Shown here in pieces: positions 1-5,400 of a DNA stretch of 5,407 bases. The notes under the pieces were generated by a model. The model was not told the DNA's origin. It worked only from the letters and a program-made list of their open reading frames with translations, and did not search any database. A program made the position numbers and the translations under genes. The DNA comes from Alphaproteobacteria bacterium (GTDB taxonomy: Bacteria > Pseudomonadota > Alphaproteobacteria > UBA3830). The stretch covers positions 1-5,407 of the forward strand of contig JAFQBQ010000217.1 in assembly GCA_017416635.1 (NCBI GenBank). The letters are read 5' to 3'. The stretch's first letter is position 1, and each line of letters opens with the position of its first letter.

Positions 1-90
1 CACATTTTCGACACGTGCATTCCTACATTTTTGCATTACAACACTGCGTTAGTAGTTTTTGCATTGCTTGGAATTTGGTTACTGGGATAA
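1..90 (+). CDS. 3' end of an unidentified membrane-protein gene (partial)
   Basis: Reading from base 1, this frame is open for 29 codons and stops at TAA (88-90); the gene begins before the window. The last 15 or so residues (TALVVFALLGIWLLG) form a hydrophobic stretch typical of a final transmembrane helix ending almost flush with the C-terminus. That pattern is common in multi-pass transporters such as MFS permeases, but 29 residues cannot identify a family. Another frame on the same strand is open for longer (about 3-173), but its translation is rich in His, Cys and Ser with no hydrophobic pattern and looks non-coding. The convergent orientation with the next gene, and the hairpin between them, fit a gene ending here. 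Confidence 0.5.
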   Translation, partial: HIFDTCIPTFLHYNTALVVFALLGIWLLG

Positions 91-198
91 ATTCTAAAAA
101 TGCCTTTGTGGTAATTTCTAGGTGCTCATCAATTTATTCGGTTTGTGTTATAGAGTTGCACAATGGATAAGTAGATAATTATTTATTGTAACTATAAA

Positions 199-228
199 AT
201 GGCAACACCACAATTATGGCGTTGCCAT
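199..228 (-). terminator. Rho-independent terminator of the M15 peptidase gene, possibly bidirectional
   Basis: An 11-bp stem (199-209 with 218-228) encloses an 8-base loop, 17 bases after the stop codon of the minus-strand peptidase gene. Read on the minus strand the arms are ATGGCAACGCC and GGTGTTGCCAT. All positions pair if one G-U wobble is allowed, and the 3' arm runs into TTTATA. On the plus strand the same position is an A-C mismatch, and the T run (236-240) starts 7 bases after the stem, so the structure favours the minus strand. The U tract is short. A weaker role for the convergent plus-strand gene ending at 90 is possible. Confidence 0.65.
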
Positions 229-245
229 AGAGGACTTTTTAGACC

Positions 246-953
246 TTATCTACGCCGACAATTTGCGAGATGTTCAGACCAAATTTTTTCACGAGCTTCT
301 CGGTCTTGAGCTTGAGCTAACGAATTGGCTATGCCGCGCGGAATCTGCAAGTGCATGTAATCCATCGGTTGTCGCCAATTTCCACCCCATTCGGAAAATC
401 CATAGTATTTGAAGATCTCCACTTGTTCTGAAGTTATCATGCCTTTACGAATCTTTCCTCGATTCAAGAATCTATCATCTGATCCCTCTTCCTGTATAAC
501 GACATCTAAAACGGATTGAATTTCATCCTCAGAAATCCCTATTTCAGCTAATTCTCTTCGAATTGTTTCATCATCATCTGCTCTATCTTTTTTCCTTGTC
601 GGAATCATCACTCCTTCAATAACATTGAAAGATGGATTCATCAGATAATTCACGTCTATCGCGGCACCTAAAGCATGCAAAGACACTCTTCCTCCGCCTC
701 TTATCTCTCTTGGTGCAAAACTAGAGGCGGTATATATAGGGAATTGCTTTTCTTTCAATGTCGAAAATATTTCTACGACATCATCTTTCGCTACGTCGAC
801 TACAGTTATCGGTAACTCTTTTGGAGCTCCGGTGAACGAAATACACTCTACACTAAAAGGAGAGAGTTTTTCACAACTAATTGCCCCTTCTACCGTAGCT
901 GACATCAGCAATCCAAATACAAAAACTATGCTTAATATCTTTTTCAAAATCAT
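246..953 (-). CDS. Secreted M15-family zinc peptidase (peptidoglycan D,D- or L,D-peptidase type)
   Basis: This 235-residue protein is a predicted exported zinc metallopeptidase of the VanY/CwlK/Ply500 (M15) superfamily, which cuts peptidoglycan stem peptides. The N-terminus (MILKK, then a hydrophobic run to about residue 23) looks like a Sec signal peptide, so it should act in the periplasm. The core motif SLHALGAAID (91-100) supplies zinc ligands His93 and Asp100. WGGNWRQPMDYMH (189-201) supplies catalytic Asp198 and zinc ligand His201 in the family's D-x-x-H arrangement. About 100 residues separate Asp100 from His201, against roughly 45 in compact phage endolysins as I recall them; the extra part is a charged segment around 118-165. 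Cys27, Cys37 and Cys232 could form a disulfide. The ATG start is supported by GGAG (bases 961-964) with 7-base spacing. The exact bond cleaved cannot be told from sequence. It is divergent from secB and ends at a terminator. Confidence 0.85.
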   Translation of the reverse strand: MILKKILSIVFVFGLLMSATVEGAISCEKLSPFSVECISFTGAPKELPITVVDVAKDDVVEIFSTLKEKQFPIYTASSFAPREIRGGGRVSLHALGAAIDVNYLMNPSFNVIEGVMIPTRKKDRADDDETIRRELAEIGISEDEIQSVLDVVIQEEGSDDRFLNRGKIRKGMITSEQVEIFKYYGFSEWGGNWRQPMDYMHLQIPRGIANSLAQAQDREAREKIWSEHLANCRRR

Positions 954-982
954 TTTTTATCTCCAATCTTAATTAAGACTGC

Positions 983-1015
983 ATTATATATAGTGCTAAT
1001 ATTCAATCAGATCAA
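983..1015 (-). promoter_or_regulatory. Candidate sigma-70-type promoter for the M15 peptidase gene
   Basis: On the minus strand, TTGATC (1010-1015) and TATATA (987-992) are separated by 17 bases. A perfect TATAAT lies 4 bases further downstream (983-988) but has no good -35 box at standard spacing. Either -10 would start transcription about 20-30 bases before the ATG at 953. The region is AT-rich, so chance matches are likely; the position between divergent genes supports the call. Confidence 0.45.
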
Positions 1016-1047
1016 ATTTCCAACTTCTGCCTGATCTTTTTTCTCTA

Positions 1048-1076
1048 TTGAGTTATTTGCTTTGGTTTCGTATTAT
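1048..1076 (+). promoter_or_regulatory. Candidate sigma-70-type promoter for secB
   Basis: TTGAGT (1048-1053) and TATTAT (1071-1076) lie exactly 17 bases apart. They match 4 of 6 and 5 of 6 positions of the -35 and -10 consensus. Transcription would start near 1083, giving a leader of about 20 bases that contains the AGGGAG ribosome binding site (1092-1097). This is the best-placed promoter in the window and could drive secB and the exonuclease gene together. Confidence 0.55.
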
Positions 1077-1102
1077 TTCAGTAGAAGTTTTAGGGAGAAA
1101 AT

Positions 1103-1558
1103 ATGACTGAAGAAACTCAGCCGCAAGGTGAATTTAATATTATTGCACAATATACGAAGGATTTTTCGTTTGAAAATGTGACGCCGGCAGCGACTATTGC
1201 TCAAGCAAAGGAACAGCCGAATATTGATGTTCAGTTGAAGGTAAATGCTGAAAAATCTGCTGACGGGAAATCTTACATTGTTTCGCTGGTTACAAATATT
1301 CAGACGAAGTTGGGCGCGACTACATTGTTTGTTCTTGATTTGACTTATGCAGGGGAATTTGTGATAAACGGTTTCGAGCAATCGATGCTGGATATAATTT
1401 TATATATTGAATGTCCTCGCATACTGTTTCCTTTCGTGCGTAACATTATTGCGACAGCAGTTAACGAAGGAGGCTTCCCTCCATTGTACTTGTCTCCAGT
1501 AAATTTTGCAGAATTATATCAGCAGCAACTGGAAGCCAAAAATCAGACTAAGCAATAA
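1103..1558 (+). CDS. secB: Protein-export chaperone SecB
   Basis: SecB is the cytosolic, tetrameric chaperone that keeps preproteins unfolded and hands them to SecA for Sec translocation. The 151-residue length is normal for the family (about 155 in E. coli). Visible family blocks are AQYTKDFSFEN (15-25), QPNIDV (38-43), LFVLDLTYAGEF (75-86), ECPRILFPF (103-111) and EGGFPPLYLSPVNFAELYQQQ (122-142, approximately). The first and fourth blocks follow the alphaproteobacterial pattern. The acidic N-terminus (MTEET) is usual. The ATG start has AGGGAG 5 bases upstream. The Gln/Lys-rich last ten residues are poorly conserved in the family. It lies 9 bases before the exonuclease gene, so co-transcription is likely. 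The divergent neighbour encodes a Sec-exported peptidase, but a specific chaperone-client link would be speculation. Confidence 0.97.
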   Translation: MTEETQPQGEFNIIAQYTKDFSFENVTPAATIAQAKEQPNIDVQLKVNAEKSADGKSYIVSLVTNIQTKLGATTLFVLDLTYAGEFVINGFEQSMLDIILYIECPRILFPFVRNIIATAVNEGGFPPLYLSPVNFAELYQQQLEAKNQTKQ

Positions 1559-1561
1559 AGG
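1557..1561 (+). promoter_or_regulatory. Ribosome binding site that fixes the TTG start of the exonuclease
   Basis: AAAGG overlaps the secB stop codon (TAA, 1556-1558) and sits 6 bases before TTG at 1568. This frame is closed upstream by the TAA at 1556-1558. No other ATG, GTG or TTG occurs in it until Met52, which lies inside the nuclease core, so TTG 1568 is the only start that keeps the catalytic Asp40. Confidence 0.7.
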
Positions 1562-1567
1562 TTATTT

Positions 1568-2521
1568 TTGAATACAAATTTAGATTCAAGTTTAAGTTTT
1601 GATTTTGATGCGGAAGTTAGCTCTTCTGGTAAGGAGCAGCTTCCGCTAGAACCTTTTGCATTCGGGAAAAAGGCTAGACTAGTTGACGGTTCGGGATTTA
1701 TTTACAGGGCGTTTTATGCGATGCCTCAAATGGTAAATAAAAAAGGAGAGCCAGTCGGAGCGGTTTACGGATTCTGCTCTATGATGCTGCCCTTGTTGAA
1801 TCAGCAAAATGATTTGTTTTGCGTAGTCCTTGACGCAGGAAGAAATACTTTCCGAAATGAAATTTATCCCGAATATAAAAGTAATCGCGCAGAAACTCCA
1901 GCAGACTTAAAGTCACAATTTTCGAAATTGCTAAAAGCTTGCGAAGCGTTTGGTCTGCCGGTTATCGAAATGAATGGATATGAAGCAGATGATATTATCG
2001 CGACTTACGCAGCGAAATTGTCGAAAGTCGGATATAGTGTTGAAATAGTTTCTTCAGATAAGGATTTGATGCAGCTTGTTTCGGATAATGTATGCTTGTT
2101 TGATCCGGTAAAGTCTAAAACCATCGGAAGAGATGAAGTTTTTCAGAAATACGGAGTTTATCCAGAGCAGATGATAACTTTACAAACGTTGATGGGCGAT
2201 AGCACTGATAATATTCCAGGAATAAAAGGAGTTGGTCCGAAAACAGCAGCGAAATTAGTTAATCAGTTCGCGACAATTTCCGAAATGTATGAAAATATTG
2301 ATTCGGTCACTCCCTTGCGGATCAGAGAAATGTTAGCAGCGCAACGAGACACTTTGAAAATTTCAGAACAGCTTGTGACTTTGCGTCGCGATGTTCCTAT
2401 TGACGAGAAATTTTCCGAACTTACCGTTAAATGGGATGAAAATCGCCTGTTAGAATTTTTCAGTGATAATGAATTTTATTCTTTAGTCAGGAGAATAAAA
2501 AACGGAGCCGTGTGTAGGTAG
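1568..2521 (+). CDS. Stand-alone 5'-3' exonuclease (PolA N-terminal / FEN-type nuclease)
   Basis: This 317-residue protein matches only the N-terminal 5'-nuclease domain of DNA polymerase I, the flap/5'-exonuclease that removes RNA primers and displaced 5' ends at the lagging strand and in repair. The metal-binding acidic set is complete: Asp40 (VDGSGFIYRAF), Asp89 (VVLDA), Glu139/Asp141/Asp142 (YEADD), Asp164 and Asp166 (SSDKDLMQLV), and Asp211 and Asp214 (MGDSTDNIPG). The helical-arch residues Tyr103, Lys104 and Arg107 (YKSNR) and the helix-hairpin-helix (about 216-230, IPGIKGVGPKTAAKL) are present. The reading frame ends at TAG just after the nuclease fold. No 3'-5' exonuclease or polymerase domain follows, as rplI comes next. 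Residues 1-35 are an acidic, Ser-rich extension not usual in PolA. The start is TTG. It could partner a polymerase encoded elsewhere, or be a fully autonomous nuclease. It is probably in an operon with secB. Confidence 0.93.
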   Translation: MNTNLDSSLSFDFDAEVSSSGKEQLPLEPFAFGKKARLVDGSGFIYRAFYAMPQMVNKKGEPVGAVYGFCSMMLPLLNQQNDLFCVVLDAGRNTFRNEIYPEYKSNRAETPADLKSQFSKLLKACEAFGLPVIEMNGYEADDIIATYAAKLSKVGYSVEIVSSDKDLMQLVSDNVCLFDPVKSKTIGRDEVFQKYGVYPEQMITLQTLMGDSTDNIPGIKGVGPKTAAKLVNQFATISEMYENIDSVTPLRIREMLAAQRDTLKISEQLVTLRRDVPIDEKFSELTVKWDENRLLEFFSDNEFYSLVRRIKNGAVCR

Positions 2522-2528
2522 ATTTAAA

Positions 2529-2547
2529 TTTTTTTGTTTTTGTTTTT
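2529..2547 (+). repeat. Low-complexity T tract after the exonuclease gene
   Basis: Three T runs (7, 5 and 5 bases) are separated by single G residues, starting 8 bases after the exonuclease stop codon. It resembles the U tract of an intrinsic terminator, but I find no usable stem before it: ACGG/CCGT with a 2-base loop near the stop codon cannot fold properly. It may aid transcript release weakly, or simply reflect AT drift. Confidence 0.4.
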
Positions 2548-2556
2548 CCTGGATAA

Positions 2557-2661
2557 TTGTATTTGGTTTTGGTTCTTACACTGGACTTAGTCTTGCGGCT
2601 AATGTATAGTGTCGAGCAGATTCTGTTTTTGGCAGATGAAATTTTAGCTAGAGGTAAGTGA
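2557..2661 (+). CDS. Possible small hydrophobic ORF overlapping the rplI start (uncertain)
   Basis: From TTG 2557 a frame runs 34 codons to TGA at 2659-2661, whose A is also the A of the rplI ATG (TGATG arrangement). The translation is Leu/Val-rich for its first 15 residues, like a single membrane helix, and then charged (VEQILFLADEILARGK at the end). A shorter version could start at ATG 2602 (19 residues). Ribosome binding sites are weak: GGA at 2551-2553 for the TTG, GCGG for the ATG. I recognise no family. It may be a small membrane protein, a coupling leader for rplI, a remnant of a lost gene, or chance. It competes with the candidate promoter at 2582-2610, which would start transcription inside it. 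Confidence 0.25.
   Translation: MYLVLVLTLDLVLRLMYSVEQILFLADEILARGK
2582..2610 (+). promoter_or_regulatory. Candidate internal promoter for rplI
   Basis: TGGACT (2582-2587) and TATAGT (2605-2610) are 17 bases apart and match 4 of 6 and 5 of 6 consensus positions. Transcription would begin near 2617, about 44 bases before the rplI ATG. It would let ribosomal protein L9 and the downstream genes be expressed independently of secB and the exonuclease. The sequence is AT-rich and the match is moderate. Confidence 0.4.
2650..2654 (+). promoter_or_regulatory. Ribosome binding site that decides the rplI start
   Basis: AGAGG lies 6 bases before ATG 2661 but only 3 bases before the in-frame GTG at 2658. 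The spacing favours the ATG, and the resulting N-terminus (MEHVKVILLQ) fits L9 proteins, which begin at or within a residue or two of the first beta strand. Confidence 0.75.
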
Positions 2662-3161
2662 TGGAACACGTTAAAGTTATTTTATTGCAAAGAGTTTCGA
2701 AGCTGGGAGTAATCGGTGATGTTGTAAATGTGAAACCGGGTTTTGCTCGGAATTATTTGCTCCCGAAAAAAATAGCTTTGAGAGCTACGCAAGCGAATAT
2801 GAAGTATTTCGAAGAACAAAGAGCTCGCATTGAAGCGGAAAATGAAGCGACGAAAGCAGCAGCTCAGCAGACCGCTGAAAAAATGGGAAATATCGCAATT
2901 ACATTGGTTAGACAGGCCAGCGAAAAAGGACAGTTGTATGGTTCTGTTACTGCTCGCGATATTGCCGCTGCGATTCGTGAGTTGGGTTACAAAGTCAGCG
3001 CAGGTCAAGTTTGCTTGAATGCTCCGATCAAAGTTTTGGGAGTTTATGACCTCAATGTAGATTTGCATCCGGAAGTTTCAGTCGCCGTGAAATTAAGTGT
3101 TGCAAAGTCTGAAGAAGAAGCTCAGCAGCAAATTTCTGATACTCCGGCAGAAAACGCCTAA
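2661..3161 (+). CDS. rplI: 50S ribosomal protein L9 (bL9)
   Basis: bL9 binds 23S rRNA near the base of the L1 stalk and reaches across the ribosome surface, where it helps maintain reading-frame fidelity. The 166-residue protein shows the full architecture. The N-terminal rRNA-binding domain is at 1-48 (KLGVIGDVVNVKPGFARNYLLP at about 14-35). A long charged connecting helix follows at about 44-76 (Glu/Ala/Lys-rich). The C-terminal domain spans about 77-149 (LYGSVTARDIAAAI, GYKVSAGQV, KVLGVYDLNVDLHPEV). A short acidic tail follows. One family-signature position differs: the Gly usual after NYLxP is Lys37. I chose ATG 2661 over GTG 2658 on ribosome-binding-site spacing. The usual partners rpsF and rpsR are not upstream in this window. 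The next gene starts 2 bases after the stop, suggesting translational coupling. Confidence 0.97.
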   Translation: MEHVKVILLQRVSKLGVIGDVVNVKPGFARNYLLPKKIALRATQANMKYFEEQRARIEAENEATKAAAQQTAEKMGNIAITLVRQASEKGQLYGSVTARDIAAAIRELGYKVSAGQVCLNAPIKVLGVYDLNVDLHPEVSVAVKLSVAKSEEEAQQQISDTPAENA

Positions 3162-3163
3162 TT

Positions 3164-3529
3164 ATGAAACAAGTATTGACTCCTGAAGATATGAATCTGT
3201 TGGAGCAGCGTATACGTGAGACGACGCCTGCTCCCTGGAGCGTCATCGAGAAAGATGGGGTCGATACTGTTTGGGTTTCTCCAAATTTGGATGGAAATCC
3301 TATCGCATTGTTTGATTATCGTGATGGAGCTCAAAATAGGGCGGATGCGTATTTTGTCGTTGCGGCCAGAGAATATATGGAAGTAATGATAAATGAAATC
3401 AGAGAACTGCGGAAACGAGTTTTGGATTTAATTCAGTCCAACAATATTGAATTTCAAAAAAGAATAGATCTTCAGACAGAGTTAAGTGAACTGAAGAAAA
3501 TTTTAGATAAATCAAATGAACATATCTAG
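3164..3529 (+). CDS. Small uncharacterised protein with TPAPW motif and C-terminal coiled coil
   Basis: I do not recognise a named function for this 121-residue protein. Residues 6-27 (LTPEDMNLLEQRI, then TPAPW at 21-25), a short central beta-rich part (33-53) and DAYFVVAARE (61-70) followed by INEIRELRKR (76-85) resemble small proteins common in phages and actinobacteria, with a pattern like TPGPW, then D-x-x-F-I-A-x-A-R, then E-x-x-x-L-R. Some of those are labelled Ead/Ea22-like. This link is from memory. Residues from about 73 to 118 are charged with regular Leu/Ile spacing and probably form a coiled coil. There is no signal peptide or membrane segment, so it should be cytosolic. It begins 2 bases after rplI and overlaps the transporter gene by 14 bases. 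No clear ribosome binding site precedes ATG 3164, so translation likely depends on coupling to rplI. A later start at ATG 3191 would remove part of the conserved-looking N-terminus. Confidence 0.75.
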   Translation: MKQVLTPEDMNLLEQRIRETTPAPWSVIEKDGVDTVWVSPNLDGNPIALFDYRDGAQNRADAYFVVAAREYMEVMINEIRELRKRVLDLIQSNNIEFQKRIDLQTELSELKKILDKSNEHI

Positions 3530-5363
3530 ATTTATATTTGGTGATCCTTTAAAAACAGAAAATATGTCGGCAGAACACTTGAGCAAAACTAAAGCTCTTG
3601 CGGTTTTTGCATCAGATGTGTTGTCTTCTGTCGCATACGCGACCGAAGCCATTTTGCTTTCTTTAGGTGTTGCATTATCGGTGTCTTATTCTATTCCGAT
3701 TTCGTTAACAATTATCGCGCTGATGTCTATCATTATATGTTCTTATTGGCAGACATTGAAAGCATATCCGAAAGGCGGCGGCGCTTTTGCAGTCGCGAAA
3801 GAAAATCTCGGAGAATTTTTTGGATTAATTACGGCGGCGGCGTTATTCATAGATTATTCTTTAACCGTTGCTGTTAGTTTGTCCGCGGGAACGTTTGCAA
3901 TTATTTCTGCGCTTCCGATTTTGGCAGATCATGCCGTTTCTATTTGCTTGGTAGTTCTTTGTATTGTGACTATTTCCAATTTGCGAGGAACTCAAGATTT
4001 GGCGGGTGTTTTTGCGATTCCGACTTACAGTTTTATTTCCGCGCTGGCATTACTTTTGATTTGCGGATTATTTGTGCCTGCGGAAACGCCGGATAGTTCT
4101 GTTCAAGATTTGCAACAATCAATGACGCAAGGCGTAGCGACTCTTGCAATATTGCGAGCTTTTTCTTCTGGATGTTCTGCTTTGACGGGAATCGAAGCAA
4201 TTGCTGGTGGTGTTACTGCATTTAAAGTGCCACAATATAAAAATGCGCGAATTACATTGCTTATTATGGGGCTGATTTTGGGCAGTTTGTTCTTCGGAAT
4301 TACATATTTAGCTCATAAATTTTGTATAATTCCGAATTTCTCTGAAACTGTACTGTCTCAAATCTCGAAAAAAACGTTCGGAACGGGAATTTTTTATTAT
4401 ACACTTCAAACTCTGACCGCTTGCATATTATTTATGGCGGCGAACACCTCTTTTGCGGGTTTCCCTCGTTTGGCAGGAGTGTTGGGAAAAGAAAAATATC
4501 TTCCAGGACGTTTTGCGAACTTGGGAGATCGTTTGGCTTATTCTAATGGAATTATCGCCCTAGCAGTCGTTGCATTTTTTCTCATAACTTGTTTTAAAGG
4601 ACAAACTCAGGCCTTACTTCCCCTCTATGCTTTGGGAGTTTTTATCTCATTTACATTGTCTCAAGCGGGAATGGTAAGATTGCAAATTCGAGAACGTCAG
4701 AGTAATTGGCAGATTAAAGCATTAATAAGTGCAATTGGTGCGGTTGCCACTTTTGTAACGTTGCTTATCATCATCGAAAGCAAATTTATCGATGGTGCCT
4801 GGATGGTTTTAATCTTGATTACCTCACTGTTTTTCATGTTTAAAAAAGTGAGAAAAAGATATACCGAAACAGACAGCGAATTAGATTTGAAAAGTGGCGG
4901 ATTAAATAAGTATTTGATTCATCATCAAAATTTGCGCCCAAAAGTAGTTGTTCCTGTTTCGAAATTACACAAAGGAACGTTGCAGGCATTAAATTTTGCG
5001 AAATCATTATCAGATGACGTAACGGCAGTTGTTGTTAATGTAAATTCTCGAGAGACGGAACGACTTAAATTAGTTTGGCGATCAATGAATTTTTCCATGC
5101 CGTTGGTAATTTTAAGTTCGCCATATCGTTCGATAGTAAATCCGTTTTTGGAATTTTTGTTCGAACAAGACGACAGGGATCCTGATCGCGGAAAATCTAT
5201 TGTTGTTATGTCGAGTTTCGTTCCGACGAAATTATGGCACAATCTTTTGCACAATCAAACCGCTGCCGTTTTCAAAACCGCACTGCTTTATAAAAAACAC
5301 GACAGCCAAAACACGAGAATCATCGTCGAGATACCTTATCAGATGAAACAGAATAATTCGTAA
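3516..5363 (+). CDS. kimA: KimA-type potassium/proton symporter (APC/KUP superfamily)
   Basis: This 615-residue inner-membrane protein closely resembles Bacillus KimA (YdaO), a proton-coupled high-affinity potassium importer long annotated as an amino-acid permease. Twelve membrane segments lie between about residues 26 and 443, and a soluble domain of about 170 residues follows, as in KimA (about 607 residues). Family blocks include LSKTKALAVFASDVLSSVAY (22-41), AYPKGGGAF (83-91), IDYSLTVAVSLSAG (112-125), FSSGCSALTGIEAI (216-229), GDRLAYSNGII (337-347) and LPLYALGVFISFTLSQ (368-383). Positions I recall as potassium-contacting in KimA appear conserved: Asp34, Tyr41, Asp113, Tyr114, Thr117, Ser121, Thr224 and Tyr371. 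The start at 3516 overlaps the previous gene by 14 bases. It is supported because residues 5-12 (RFIFGDPL) match the family's usual N-terminus. The ribosome binding site is weak, so coupling is likely. Substrate is inferred from homology; an amino acid remains possible. Confidence 0.88.
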   Translation: MNISRFIFGDPLKTENMSAEHLSKTKALAVFASDVLSSVAYATEAILLSLGVALSVSYSIPISLTIIALMSIIICSYWQTLKAYPKGGGAFAVAKENLGEFFGLITAAALFIDYSLTVAVSLSAGTFAIISALPILADHAVSICLVVLCIVTISNLRGTQDLAGVFAIPTYSFISALALLLICGLFVPAETPDSSVQDLQQSMTQGVATLAILRAFSSGCSALTGIEAIAGGVTAFKVPQYKNARITLLIMGLILGSLFFGITYLAHKFCIIPNFSETVLSQISKKTFGTGIFYYTLQTLTACILFMAANTSFAGFPRLAGVLGKEKYLPGRFANLGDRLAYSNGIIALAVVAFFLITCFKGQTQALLPLYALGVFISFTLSQAGMVRLQIRERQSNWQIKALISAIGAVATFVTLLIIIESKFIDGAWMVLILITSLFFMFKKVRKRYTETDSELDLKSGGLNKYLIHHQNLRPKVVVPVSKLHKGTLQALNFAKSLSDDVTAVVVNVNSRETERLKLVWRSMNFSMPLVILSSPYRSIVNPFLEFLFEQDDRDPDRGKSIVVMSSFVPTKLWHNLLHNQTAAVFKTALLYKKHDSQNTRIIVEIPYQMKQNNS

Positions 5364-5400
5364 ATTTAATAGTGATGTCGAAAAAAATTAAGAGTCATTG

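Noticed and set aside
70..93. GAATTT and AAATTC inverted repeat near the end of the first gene.
   Set aside because: Only 6 weak pairs with a long loop and no T tract after it.
3..173. An open frame of about 56 codons on the plus strand at the window start.
   Set aside because: Its translation is rich in His, Cys and Ser with no recognisable pattern; the shorter frame ending at 90 has a coherent membrane-helix ending.
1009..1042. AGATCA and TGATCT arms followed by six T residues, resembling a plus-strand terminator.
   Set aside because: Only 6 AT-rich base pairs with a 17-base loop, and no plus-strand gene upstream needs terminating; it lies upstream of the secB promoter.
2523..2609. A Phe/Cys-rich 28-codon frame after the exonuclease that resembles a signal peptide end.
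   Set aside because: It has no credible start codon, its Phe content comes from the T runs, and it stops before any mature domain.
2658..2660. GTG as the rplI start, one codon before the ATG.
   Set aside because: It would be only 3 bases from the AGAGG ribosome binding site; ATG 2661 has normal 6-base spacing.
3770..3842. Two GGCGGCGGCG stretches that look like a repeat.
   Set aside because: They encode the conserved Gly-Gly-Gly of AYPKGGGAF and an Ala-rich membrane helix in the transporter, so they are explained by coding sequence.
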